From NCBI GenBank assembly GCA_934148875.1, contig CAKPDJ010000001.1, positions 12,271 to 76,270 of the forward strand: 64,000 bases of DNA, in the 5' to 3' direction. Source of the stretch: an uncultured Bacilli bacterium (lineage in GTDB: Bacteria > Bacillota_I > Bacilli_A > RF39 > UBA660). Positions 25,933 through 34,234 of this stretch are shown piece after piece (within the stretch, counting starts at the first letter, position 1; each line of letters starts with the position of its first letter). The notes beneath the pieces are model-generated. The model was not told the origin of the DNA and made no database searches. It was given only the letters and a program-made list of their open reading frames with translations. Position numbers and translations under genes: made by a program.

Positions 25933-27288
25933 TTATTTACCTAAACAAAACTGACTAAACAGTTGGTCGATTAATTCTTCGGTATAAGTTTCACCTATTA
26001 TTTCACCAAGCTTTTCCCAAGCACGCTTAATATCAATTTCTATCATATCAACTGGTACTTCATTTTCTATTCCTTTATCAACTTCTTCTAATATACTATT
26101 AGCTTCTTTTGCTAGTGAAATTTGTCTTACATTACTTAGATATGTGTAATCTTGCTGTTCTAATTCATTCAAATTAAATAATTCTACTATTTTTTCTTTT
26201 AAGGAATTTATACCGTTTAAATCAATTGTATTTGTATAAACAATATTTTTGTATTTAATATCATCTAAATTTATTTTTCTTTCTAAATCACTTTTATTAA
26301 TAACTACAATTACCTTTTTATCTTTACAAGAAGCTAATATCTTTTTATCTTCTTCTGATAATTTTTCATTATTATTTAAAACAATAATAATTAAGTCAGC
26401 TTCATTAATTAAACTTAAACTCTTTTCAACACCTATTTTTTCTACAATATCCTCTGTCTCACGGATACCAGCTGTATCAATAATATTTAAAGATACTCCA
26501 TTAATCGTTATTGAACCTTCAACAGTATCACGAGTTGTTCCTTCAATATCGGTAACGATAGCTTTTTCCTCATCTAATAATCTATTTAAAATACTACTCT
26601 TTCCTACATTTGGTTTTCCAATAATAATAGTTTTAATACCACTAGTTAAAATTTTACCATTTTCAGATTCATTAATTATCTTAGCTAACTTTTCTTTTAT
26701 TTCAGTAATCTTTGGTTTTACTATATCATTAGTCATTACAATTGCATCTTCATATTCTGGATAGTCAATATTTACTTCAATTGAAGCTAATAGTTCTAGT
26801 ATTTCTTGTCTTAAATTTCTAATAATATTACTAACATAACCATTTAATCCTTTAATTGCAACCTTTCTTTTAGTTTCATTCTTAGAATTTATTAAATCCA
26901 TTACTGATTCAGCTTGAGTTAAGTCAATTCTACCATTTAAAAAAGCACGTTTAGTAAATTCACCAGGCTCAGCTAATCTTGCACCATTATTTAATACCAG
27001 TTCTAATACTTTATTTGTAGTAGAAATACCACCATGGCAATTAATTTCGACTATATCTTCGGTAGTGAAGGTTTTAGGAGATTTCATAACTGATACTAAT
27101 ACTTCATCAATTATTTCATCTTTATCTATAATATGTCCATAATTAATTGTATGTGTATCTACTGTTTCTAAATTTTTACCTTTAAATATATTATTTACTA
27201 TTTTTATAGCATCGTTTCCACTTACTCTAATAATAGAAATAGCACCTACTCCTAAAGTAGTTGAAACAGCGGCAATCGTATCATTCAT
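25933..27288 (-). CDS. mnmE: tRNA modification GTPase MnmE (TrmE)
   Basis: A 451-residue GTPase with the N-terminal tetrahydrofolate-binding domain (about 1-118), a helical domain, an inserted G domain with GKPNVGKSSIL, DIEGTTRDT, DTAGIRE and NKSD (about 215-375), and the C-terminal FCLGK motif whose Cys is conserved. With MnmG it builds the carboxymethylaminomethyl group on wobble uridines. Confidence 0.97.
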   Translation of the reverse strand: MNDTIAAVSTTLGVGAISIIRVSGNDAIKIVNNIFKGKNLETVDTHTINYGHIIDKDEIIDEVLVSVMKSPKTFTTEDIVEINCHGGISTTNKVLELVLNNGARLAEPGEFTKRAFLNGRIDLTQAESVMDLINSKNETKRKVAIKGLNGYVSNIIRNLRQEILELLASIEVNIDYPEYEDAIVMTNDIVKPKITEIKEKLAKIINESENGKILTSGIKTIIIGKPNVGKSSILNRLLDEEKAIVTDIEGTTRDTVEGSITINGVSLNIIDTAGIRETEDIVEKIGVEKSLSLINEADLIIIVLNNNEKLSEEDKKILASCKDKKVIVVINKSDLERKINLDDIKYKNIVYTNTIDLNGINSLKEKIVELFNLNELEQQDYTYLSNVRQISLAKEANSILEEVDKGIENEVPVDMIEIDIKRAWEKLGEIIGETYTEELIDQLFSQFCLGK

Positions 27289-27330
27289 AGTAACACCTCT
27301 TCTATATGCAATATACTATCATTCTTTTAA

Positions 27331-27358
27331 TAAAAAGAAAAGAAGATTATTCATCTTC
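27331..27358 (-). terminator. Terminator of jag
   Basis: GAAGAT (27342-27347) pairs with ATCTTC (27353-27358); the minus strand continues with TTTTCTTTTT. It overlaps the end of jag. Confidence 0.7.
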
Positions 27359-27961
27359 CTTTGGTTTAATTACTACATAACGATTAGGTTCTTCGCCTTC
27401 ACTTTCTGTAGTTACATTTTTATTATCTGCTAGAATAGTATGAATAATTCTTCTTTCATAAGAGTTCATTGGATCAAGTTTTGCAGCTACTTTTGACGAA
27501 GCTACTTCTCTAGCTGTTCTCTTTGCTAAAGATTCTAGTTTATGTTCACGAGCTAATTTATATTCACCAATATCTAAATTAAATGGAAAATATTCACCTA
27601 TTTCATTATATAAAGTTTGTTTTAATACTAAATTTAAGGATGTTAATGTTCTACCATTTTTTCCAATTAAAATAGAATTATTATCAGAAATAACTGTTAT
27701 ATTTACTCCATTATCGCGTTTTTTTACTTCTAAATTGCAAGTAAGACCCATGTTAGTAATCAATTCTTTTAAGTATTCTTTAATATATTCAATTACATCA
27801 TCATGTCTAATTACTTCTATTTCTACCTTTTTATTAAATAAACCATTTTTTACTTCTACTTCCTTAATATATAGGTCTTTTTCTAATTCTTGGAGTGCTA
27901 CTTTAGCATTATTTATTGCTTCTTCTTTAGTTTTTCCACTATATCTATTTTTTACTAACAT
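27347..27961 (-). CDS. khpB: RNA-binding protein KhpB (Jag/EloR)
   Basis: A 204-residue protein with a Jag-N domain (about 1-50), a KH domain carrying SILIGKNGRTLTSL (about 95-110), and an R3H domain with NSYERRIIHTIL near residue 168. KhpB/EloR binds RNA and, with KhpA, affects cell elongation. It overlaps the end of yidC by seven bases; the yidC-jag order is conserved in Gram-positive bacteria. Confidence 0.94.
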   Translation of the reverse strand: MLVKNRYSGKTKEEAINNAKVALQELEKDLYIKEVEVKNGLFNKKVEIEVIRHDDVIEYIKEYLKELITNMGLTCNLEVKKRDNGVNITVISDNNSILIGKNGRTLTSLNLVLKQTLYNEIGEYFPFNLDIGEYKLAREHKLESLAKRTAREVASSKVAAKLDPMNSYERRIIHTILADNKNVTTESEGEEPNRYVVIKPKEDE

Positions 27962-28881
27962 ACTTCTTTACTCCTTTTTACAATTAAATTTTGAACTACA
28001 GTAAATAAGTTGGTTGTTATCCAATAAATACATAATGCTGCTGGCATAAAGAAGCCCATTACTATAATCATGATAGTCATAGTTGTTGACATATTTTTCA
28101 TTGGACTACTACTAGATTCAGCTGTTGTTTTATTAAGATTAAATGAGAAATATGTAGTTACACCAACTAATAAAATTAAAATGATATATAACCAATTTCC
28201 TTGACTTAATAAACCAACTGAAGGTGTTGTACCTAATTGTAAGCCTAAAAAGTTTTCCTCAAATAATGCTGGTACACGATTAATTGCCTCTAAAAATGCT
28301 ATAAATAATGGTAATTGGATAAATCCATATAGACATCCTGATATAGGATTTATATTATATTTCTTATAAAGCATAGTCATTTCTTGACTTTTCTTCATAA
28401 TTGATTCTTGATCTGTTTTATTAGCATACTTCTTTTCTAACTTTTCTAATTCTGGTTGAGCCTTTTTTAATAATTCTGATTGCATTGCTGTTTTTTTAGT
28501 TACAGGGTATGCAATCAATCTAATGATGATACTTGTAATTATTAAAGCTAAGGCAGCACTTTTTACGTATTTAGCAAACCATAATATTACAAATGCTAAT
28601 GGTTTAACAAATATACTATCCCATAATCCTTCATAACCACCACTATTAATTTTAAATTCACTACATTTAGGATATTTTGATAAATCTACACCATTATCTT
28701 CATATGCCTTAATAGTTTTTTCATTTTCTGGTTGACAAAAAATATTTTCAGTTAAACTCTGCCCTGTCTCTGGATTCGTAACAACTTTTTTATCACTACC
28801 CTTTAATGTTTTTGTACATCCTGTTGTTAATAATAGTAATAAGGCTACTAATATTATTACTTTCTTATTATTTTTATTCAT
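27955..28881 (-). CDS. yidC: Membrane protein insertase YidC (SpoIIIJ type)
   Basis: A 308-residue insertase of the Gram-positive type. It has a lipoprotein signal peptide with lipobox LLTTGC (cleavage before Cys22), then a periplasm-side stretch of about 60 residues, longer than usual, and five membrane helices. The conserved hydrophilic-groove Arg is in ITSIIIRLIAYPVTKK and the cytoplasmic hairpin follows (KKSQEMTMLYKKYNINPISG). Downstream of rnpA as in most bacteria. Confidence 0.95.
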   Translation of the reverse strand: MNKNNKKVIILVALLLLLTTGCTKTLKGSDKKVVTNPETGQSLTENIFCQPENEKTIKAYEDNGVDLSKYPKCSEFKINSGGYEGLWDSIFVKPLAFVILWFAKYVKSAALALIITSIIIRLIAYPVTKKTAMQSELLKKAQPELEKLEKKYANKTDQESIMKKSQEMTMLYKKYNINPISGCLYGFIQLPLFIAFLEAINRVPALFEENFLGLQLGTTPSVGLLSQGNWLYIILILLVGVTTYFSFNLNKTTAESSSSPMKNMSTTMTIMIIVMGFFMPAALCIYWITTNLFTVVQNLIVKRSKEVC

Positions 28882-28891
28882 TTAAATCTCC

Positions 28892-29221
28892 TTATCTTAT
28901 CTTTTTCATTATTTCTATGAAGCTATTTTCTAGTTCTTGATAATTTTCCTCTAAACAACTTCTCTTCATTATTATAATATAATCTCGATCTTTTTGATAG
29001 ATATTTTTGTTATTATCAATGATACTTTTTAACATTCTTTTTAATTTATTTCTAATTACTGCTTTATTTGATATTTTTTTACCTACTGAAAGACCAAAAC
29101 GATAATATTCTGACATTTTAGGAGCTGTGTATATAATATAGTAATTATTTTTAAGTAATCTGCCATTATGCATGATATATTCAAAATCTTGTGTTTTTTT
29201 TATGATATTTATTTTTTTCAT
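28892..29221 (-). CDS. rnpA: Ribonuclease P protein component
   Basis: A 109-residue basic protein that helps RNase P RNA cut 5' leaders from tRNA precursors. The family motif is seen as RFGLSVGKKISNKAVIRNKLKRMLK (written here in parts: RFGLSVGKKI, AVIRNKLKR). The start is placed at ATG 29221, with GGTGAT upstream and the conserved MKKINIIKK opening; an in-frame start at 29266 would run into the rpmH terminator hairpin. Confidence 0.94.
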   Translation of the reverse strand: MKKINIIKKTQDFEYIMHNGRLLKNNYYIIYTAPKMSEYYRFGLSVGKKISNKAVIRNKLKRMLKSIIDNNKNIYQKDRDYIIIMKRSCLEENYQELENSFIEIMKKIR

Positions 29222-29252
29222 ATCATCACCTATTCTATTCTTATTAAAAAGC

Positions 29253-29274
29253 AAAAAAAACCACATAATTGTGG
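29253..29274 (-). terminator. Hairpin terminator or attenuator between rpmH and rnpA
   Basis: CCACA (29261-29265) pairs with TGTGG (29270-29274) over a four-base loop; on the minus strand eight T follow (29253-29260). It probably reduces rnpA expression relative to rpmH. Confidence 0.7.
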
Positions 29275-29280
29275 CATTTT

Positions 29281-29403
29281 TTATTTAGATAATCTTTTAC
29301 GACCTTTTGCTCTTCTTTTCTTTAATACGTTACCTTTAACTCTTGAAAAAAATCCATGTGCTTTTTTCATCTTACGATTATTTGGTTGATAAGTTCTTTT
29401 CAT
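29281..29403 (-). CDS. rpmH: 50S ribosomal protein L34 (short, 40 residues)
   Basis: Translating 29403-29281 gives a 40-residue, highly basic protein starting [19 protein letters not shown] and ending [10 protein letters not shown], unmistakably L34. The usual bacterial length is about 44; four residues are missing from the middle loop where others read MSTKNGRRVL. A GGAGGTG ribosome site lies upstream. The gene is the first on the left arm from oriC, as in nearly all bacteria. Confidence 0.95.
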   Translation of the reverse strand: MKRTYQPNNRKMKKAHGFFSRVKGNVLKKRRAKGRKRLSK

Positions 29404-29745
29404 AGTTTCCACCTCCAGACATAAAATCTACATTATTATAATAATAAATATTTGGTTTTGTCAATTATTTCCTTAAAAAATATTAATTTTAAGCATTTCT
29501 AATAAATTTTTCCACACTTTCCACAATCTTGTTTATAACTTTATCAACCCTGTGATTATTTATTTTTTTATTTTTGTGGAAAAGTGTGATATATTCAATA
29601 TATATAAGGGTTATAATTGTGGAAAAAATTGTTGATAAGTTGTGAATAAAAAAAAAGATAAATTTTACTATTTATTTTTCCACAATTTTAAGTTAGAATA
29701 AGACTTGCAATTTGAAATTATCTTTAGTCAGGGGGGATAATAATA
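29404..29745. other. oriC, upstream (dnaA-proximal) DnaA-box cluster
   Basis: This 340-base gene-free segment between divergently read rpmH and dnaA holds at least six DnaA boxes: TTTTCCACA at 29508-29516, CTTTCCACA at 29517-29525, TGTGGAAAA (reverse) at 29575-29583 and 29618-29626, TGTGAATAA (reverse, a perfect match to TTATNCACA) at 29641-29649, and TTTTCCACA at 29676-29684. The rest is extremely AT-rich, suitable for unwinding. The change of coding strand at this point supports it as the replication origin. It must also carry the rpmH and dnaA promoters, which were not resolved. Confidence 0.92.
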
Positions 29746-31155
29746 ATGAATACAAAAATTATTTGGGCTAATTTTTTAAACGTTATTAAAAATGAATTAA
29801 ATCCCTTGTCTTTTGAAACTTGGTTTAAAAATACAGAATTATATGAATATAAAGATGGAGTATGTAAGATAATAGTTCCAATGGCTATGTATAAAAAGCA
29901 CTTAGCTACTAAATATTATGAATTAATAGTAGATAATCTTAATAATGTTGTAGGAGATAATGTTGATATTGAATTTTATACTAAAGAAGAAATTGATGAA
30001 CAAGAAAATGAAGACATTGGTAATAATAATATAAATCCTATGTATATCCACAATAATGTTGATAACGTTACAGAAAATGTAAGTAATAATAATGTTATTA
30101 ACAATTTCTGTTCAAATCTTAATAAAAATTATACTTTTGAAAATTTTATAGTAGGGAATACAAATAAATTTGCACAAGCTGCAGCATTAGAAGTTGCTGA
30201 AAATCCTGGTGTTTTATATAATCCTTTATTTATATATGGAAATAGTGGTCTAGGTAAAACACATTTGATGCATGCAATTGGTAATTATATAACTGAACAT
30301 TCTAATAAAAAGGTTTTATATGTATCAAGTGATCAATTCATTACAGATTTCTTAGGTATAAATAAAAAAGATGAGCACGGTAAAAACTTTGACTACGTTA
30401 GTTATTTTAAAAATAAATATAGAAGTATTGATGTATTAATAGTAGATGATATTCAGTTTTTTCAAGGTGCGCCGCAAACACAAAATGAATTTTTTAATAC
30501 ATTTACTAAGCTTTATGATGAAAATAAGCAAATAATTATTTCATCAGACCGTTCACCGGATGATTTAAAATTACTTGAAGATAGGTTAAGAACTAGATTT
30601 TGTTGGGGATTAACGGCAGATATATTTCCACCAGATTTTGATTTAAGAGTAGCTATTATTAAGAAGAAGATAATAGGGGAGTCATTAAACAAAAATATAC
30701 CAGATGATGTGATTGAATATATTGCTTCTAATGTTGGTAGTGATGTTAGACATCTTGAAGGTTCTATTACTAGATTGTTGGCATATTCAACTATTATGGG
30801 TGGTGCTGAAATAACATTAGATCTAGCAGTAGATGTATTAAAAGATTTTGTAAATAAAGGATACAGTGAAAAAAACAGTGTTAATAGAATACAAAGAATT
30901 GTTGCTGAATATTTTCAGGTATCAGTTGAAGATATGAAATCTAAAAAGAGAAGTGCTAATTTAGCATTTCCAAGACAAGTAGCAATGTATTTATGCAGGA
31001 AACTAACAAATGAATCATTTCCTAAGATAGGAATTGAATTTGGTGGTAAAGATCATTCAACAGTTATGCATTCCGTGGAAAAAATAGAAAATGAAATATC
31101 AACTAATAAAGAATTAGCTAATATTATAGAAAAATTAAAGAAAGAAATAGTATAG
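29746..31155 (+). CDS. dnaA: Chromosomal replication initiator DnaA
   Basis: AAA+ protein that binds DnaA boxes and opens oriC. The 469-residue protein has domain I (1-85), a low-complexity Asn-rich linker (about 88-128), the ATPase domain with Walker A GNSGLGKTH at residues 165-173 and Walker B VLIVDDIQF, and the C-terminal DNA-binding domain with DHSTVMHSVEKI. An AGGGGGG ribosome site precedes the ATG. Flanked by DnaA boxes on both sides. Confidence 0.98.
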   Translation: MNTKIIWANFLNVIKNELNPLSFETWFKNTELYEYKDGVCKIIVPMAMYKKHLATKYYELIVDNLNNVVGDNVDIEFYTKEEIDEQENEDIGNNNINPMYIHNNVDNVTENVSNNNVINNFCSNLNKNYTFENFIVGNTNKFAQAAALEVAENPGVLYNPLFIYGNSGLGKTHLMHAIGNYITEHSNKKVLYVSSDQFITDFLGINKKDEHGKNFDYVSYFKNKYRSIDVLIVDDIQFFQGAPQTQNEFFNTFTKLYDENKQIIISSDRSPDDLKLLEDRLRTRFCWGLTADIFPPDFDLRVAIIKKKIIGESLNKNIPDDVIEYIASNVGSDVRHLEGSITRLLAYSTIMGGAEITLDLAVDVLKDFVNKGYSEKNSVNRIQRIVAEYFQVSVEDMKSKKRSANLAFPRQVAMYLCRKLTNESFPKIGIEFGGKDHSTVMHSVEKIENEISTNKELANIIEKLKKEIV

Positions 31156-31294
31156 TGTGGATAAAATGTAAAAATAAAACTTTTTTTCCACAGGTAAAAT
31201 TTTGAAAAAATATGATAAAATAAGGTTGAATGACAGTTATACACAGTTTCCACAGTAATAATAATAATAACTAATTAAGAAAGAAGGAATATAT
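31156..31294. other. oriC, downstream (dnaA-dnaN) DnaA-box cluster
   Basis: Four DnaA boxes lie between dnaA and dnaN: TGTGGATAA (reverse) at 31156-31164, TTTTCCACA at 31184-31192, TTATACACA at 31237-31245 and GTTTCCACA at 31246-31254, the last two abutting. With the upstream cluster this makes a bipartite origin flanking dnaA, as in B. subtilis. Confidence 0.88.
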
Positions 31295-32416
31295 ATGAAA
31301 TTAAAAATTAAAAAAGATGTATTATTAGATGGATTAAATAAAGTTTCAAAAGCTTTATCTAGTAGAAATTTGGTACCAGTATTATCTGGAATAAAATTTG
31401 ATTTAACGAATGATGGATTATTATTAACTGCTAGTGATAATGATATTACCATTCAGGTATTTATTGATAAAACTGATGATATGAATATAGAAAAAGAGGG
31501 AAGTATTATTATTCAAGGTAAATATATTCTTGATATAGTACGTAAACTTCCTGATGAATTTATTAATATTGAAGTTATTGATGAATTAAAAATAACTATT
31601 TATACAGATAATAGTGAATTTAATTTGAATGGTATAAATAAAAGTGAATATCCAAGTATTAATTTAGATTTAAGTAAAAATCCATTATCAATTGATAGTA
31701 GAACATTTAAAAGTATTATTTATCAAACATCATTTGCTTCTTCAAATGATGAATCAAGACCTATCTTAACTGGTATTAACTTTAAGATAGTTGGTAATGT
31801 TATGGAATGTAACTCAACTGATTCATATCGTTTATCTAGAAGAATAATAACATTAGAAAATGCTGTTGAAGATAACTATAATATAGTAATACCTAGTAAA
31901 AACTTATTGGAATTTATTAAAATAATGGATGATAGTGATGAAAAATTAGAATTACACATTTTTAATAACAAGGTATTAATTAAGTATCAAAATATATTAT
32001 TTCAATCTAGATTAATTAGTGGTACTTATCCTAATACAGCTAATTTATTACCTGATGAATTTTTATTAGCTATTAAAGTTAATGTTAATGAATTATATAA
32101 TGTAATTGATCGTGCTAGTATTTTAACTAGTGATAAAGAAAAGAATATAGTTACATTTGAAATAGATGGTAATAAGTTATTTGTTAGAAGTAGTTCTGCT
32201 GAAATAGGTAGAGTAGAAGAAAAAATGAATATAGAAAAAGATAACGAAGAAAATCTAAGAATATCTTTTGTTGCCAAATATATGATGGAGGCTTTAAAAT
32301 CATTTGATGATGAACAAGTAAGCATTTCCTTTGTTGGTGAAGTAAAACCTATTATCTTAAATTCAAATAAAGATGAAGGATTGACACAATTAGTATTACC
32401 AATTAGAACTTATTAA
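31295..32416 (+). CDS. dnaN: DNA polymerase III beta sliding clamp
   Basis: A 373-residue processivity clamp made of three similar domains. It starts MKLKIKKDVLLDGLNKVSKAL and ends QLVLPIRTY, both typical; ESRPILTGINFKI marks the second domain. It follows dnaA across the second DnaA-box cluster and has a terminator of its own. Confidence 0.97.
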   Translation: MKLKIKKDVLLDGLNKVSKALSSRNLVPVLSGIKFDLTNDGLLLTASDNDITIQVFIDKTDDMNIEKEGSIIIQGKYILDIVRKLPDEFINIEVIDELKITIYTDNSEFNLNGINKSEYPSINLDLSKNPLSIDSRTFKSIIYQTSFASSNDESRPILTGINFKIVGNVMECNSTDSYRLSRRIITLENAVEDNYNIVIPSKNLLEFIKIMDDSDEKLELHIFNNKVLIKYQNILFQSRLISGTYPNTANLLPDEFLLAIKVNVNELYNVIDRASILTSDKEKNIVTFEIDGNKLFVRSSSAEIGRVEEKMNIEKDNEENLRISFVAKYMMEALKSFDDEQVSISFVGEVKPIILNSNKDEGLTQLVLPIRTY

Positions 32417-32420
32417 GATT

Positions 32421-32457
32421 AAAAAGTGAATTAATTTTCACTTTTTATTTTTTTTTG
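32421..32457 (+). terminator. Terminator of dnaN
   Basis: AAAAAGTGAA (32421-32430) pairs with TTCACTTTTT (32437-32446), followed by more T residues. Confidence 0.8.
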
Positions 32458-32481
32458 ATTATGAGACATTTTTCGCTAAAT

Positions 32482-32510
32482 TTCGACATGTAGTGTTGGT
32501 ATAGTATAAC
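32482..32510 (+). promoter_or_regulatory. Promoter of the comK homologue
   Basis: TTCGAC at 32482-32487, a 17-base spacer, then TATAAC at 32505-32510. It lies between the dnaN terminator and the ribosome site AGGGGGA of comK. Confidence 0.5.
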
Positions 32511-32537
32511 TCGCAATTTATTTGCAGGGGGATATTT

Positions 32538-32990
32538 ATGAAAGAATATGAAGTAAATGATGAAACAATGGCTATATTAGGAGTTGATGATAATAACTCA
32601 AAGGTTTATGAAAATAATAAGGAATATAAAATAGCTAGTAGTAGTTATGAAGTAATGGATTATTCATGTCAGTATTTTGGTAGTTCTTATTCAGGTAGAG
32701 TAGATGGTAGTAAAAGAATATTAGGAGCAAACTATAAATTACCAATTATAGTAGAAGAAAGTTCAGAAATGATTTTTTTTCCTATTACTTCACCTGAAAA
32801 AAGTGATTGTATATGGATAGCATTAAAATGGTATAAGAGTGTTGAACAAGTGGGTAATACAACATATATAATTCTTAAAAATGGCAAGAAAATAAAGACA
32901 ATTATGTCAAAAAAATCAATAGAAAATCAAGTTATGAGAGCTTCTAGACTTAATTTAATTTTAAATGAGAGAAAATTAACTAAAATATAG
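32538..32990 (+). CDS. comK: ComK-like competence transcription factor
   Basis: ComK activates DNA-uptake genes in B. subtilis. This 150-residue protein opens with YEVNDETMAILGV and has SCQYFGSSYSGRVDG (about residues 50-65), KLPIIVEESSEMIFFPITSP, CIWIALKWYKSVEQ, and SIENQVMRASRLN, which match successive ComK segments in order. It is about 40 residues shorter than B. subtilis ComK, missing the C-terminal tail. It stands alone between terminators at the place between dnaN and recF that B. subtilis gives to the S4-domain gene yaaA. Homology is confident from motif order; a role in competence is inferred. Confidence 0.85.
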   Translation: MKEYEVNDETMAILGVDDNNSKVYENNKEYKIASSSYEVMDYSCQYFGSSYSGRVDGSKRILGANYKLPIIVEESSEMIFFPITSPEKSDCIWIALKWYKSVEQVGNTTYIILKNGKKIKTIMSKKSIENQVMRASRLNLILNERKLTKI

Positions 32991-32992
32991 CT

Positions 32993-33020
32993 AAAAAAAG
33001 AGATAAAATTCTCTTTTTTT
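32993..33020 (+). terminator. Terminator of the comK homologue
   Basis: An A-rich arm ending AGAGA (32993-33003) pairs with TCTCT plus a T run (33010-33020). Confidence 0.75.
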
Positions 33021-33040
33021 GTGTTTTTAAGCCTGTATTA

Positions 33041-33049
33041 TGTTATAAT
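33041..33049 (+). promoter_or_regulatory. Extended -10 promoter of recF-gyrB-gyrA
   Basis: TGTTATAAT at 33041-33049 is an extended -10 element (TGnTATAAT). No convincing -35 is present at the right distance. Transcription would start near 33056, before recF. Confidence 0.5.
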
Positions 33050-33116
33050 ATATGTGTAGGTATAGGAGTACAAAAAGGTACAAAAGGTGATTATATGAGT
33101 TTTTTTGAGGTTTTTT

Positions 33117-34232
33117 ATGTATTTATCAAAATTAGAAGTAAGTCAATTTCGTAATTACAAAAAAGAAACTATAAAATTATGTGATAAAACAAATATTTTT
33201 ATAGGAAATAATGCTCAAGGAAAAACAAATATAATAGAAAGTATTTATATACTTGCACTTACAAAATCACATCGTTTAGGTTTTGAAAATAATATTATTA
33301 AAGATGGTTGTCAGTCAGGTGGTGTTAAAGGATTATTAAGAAATAGTAGTAAATTATTAGAATTAGAAGTTAAATTTCTTTTAGATAGCAAAAAAGTTTT
33401 TGTTAATAATAAAGAGTTAAAAAAAATATCTTCTTATATTTCAAATATGAATGTAATTATGTTTAGTCCAACTGATTTGGATATAATAAATGGTGCTCCT
33501 CAAATTAGAAGAAATCTATTAAATACACAGATTAGCCAATTATATCCTATGTATGTTACTTATTTGAATGAATATAATAAAATTTTAAAAACTAGAAATG
33601 AATATTTAAAACAAATGTCTATTAATGGACTTACTGATACTAGATATTTGGATATAATAAATGAAAAATTAGTTGATAGGGCTGTTCTAATTTATAAATA
33701 TAGAAAGCAGTATTTAGATCAAGTAAATAATAGAATAGGTAGTATATATAAGAATATTATGAATATTAGTGGACTTAATATTTTATATGAAAATAGTTTA
33801 GAACTAGATAATTTTGATGAAGAAAGTATTAAAAATAAGTTTTTTAATAAACTTAAAACTAATTTTAAAAGGGAATTATCGCAGGGTATAACTTTATATG
33901 GTCCACATCGAGATGATTTTTCGTTTTATATAGATAAACAAAATATGAAATTTTATGCATCGCAAGGTCAAAAAAGATTAGCTATTATTTCATTTAAACT
34001 ATCAGAAGTTCAAATATTTGTTGATGAAAAAAATGATAGCCCTATTTTGTTACTAGATGATATTTTTAGTGAACTTGATATAGAAAAAAGAAATGCCTTA
34101 ATAAAATATATACCTGATAATATACAAACTATTATTACTACGACTGATTTAAAAAATATTAATAAAAAAATTATTAAAAACTCTAAAATTTTTGTGGTTG
34201 ACCATGGAACTATAAATGAAAAGGCGGGATAA
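33117..34232 (+). CDS. recF: DNA repair protein RecF
   Basis: SMC-like ATPase that helps load RecA at gaps with RecO and RecR. The 371-residue protein starts [17 protein letters not shown] and has Walker [13 protein letters not shown] (about 30-41), [14 protein letters not shown] as signature motif, and [11 protein letters not shown] as Walker B. ATG 33117 has GAGG six bases upstream. A stronger ribosome site (AAGGTGAT) precedes an out-of-frame ATG at 33095, described as a finding. It ends three bases before gyrB. Confidence 0.95.
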   Translation: MYLSKLEVSQFRNYKKETIKLCDKTNIFIGNNAQGKTNIIESIYILALTKSHRLGFENNIIKDGCQSGGVKGLLRNSSKLLELEVKFLLDSKKVFVNNKELKKISSYISNMNVIMFSPTDLDIINGAPQIRRNLLNTQISQLYPMYVTYLNEYNKILKTRNEYLKQMSINGLTDTRYLDIINEKLVDRAVLIYKYRKQYLDQVNNRIGSIYKNIMNISGLNILYENSLELDNFDEESIKNKFFNKLKTNFKRELSQGITLYGPHRDDFSFYIDKQNMKFYASQGQKRLAIISFKLSEVQIFVDEKNDSPILLLDDIFSELDIEKRNALIKYIPDNIQTIITTTDLKNINKKIIKNSKIFVVDHGTINEKAG

Positions 34233-34234
34233 AG

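Noticed and set aside
26249..26764. Plus-strand open frame of 171 codons inside mnmE, the longest antisense frame.
   Set aside because: It is antisense to the MnmE G domain and its Ser/Ile/Leu-rich content follows from the A/T bias; no start signals.
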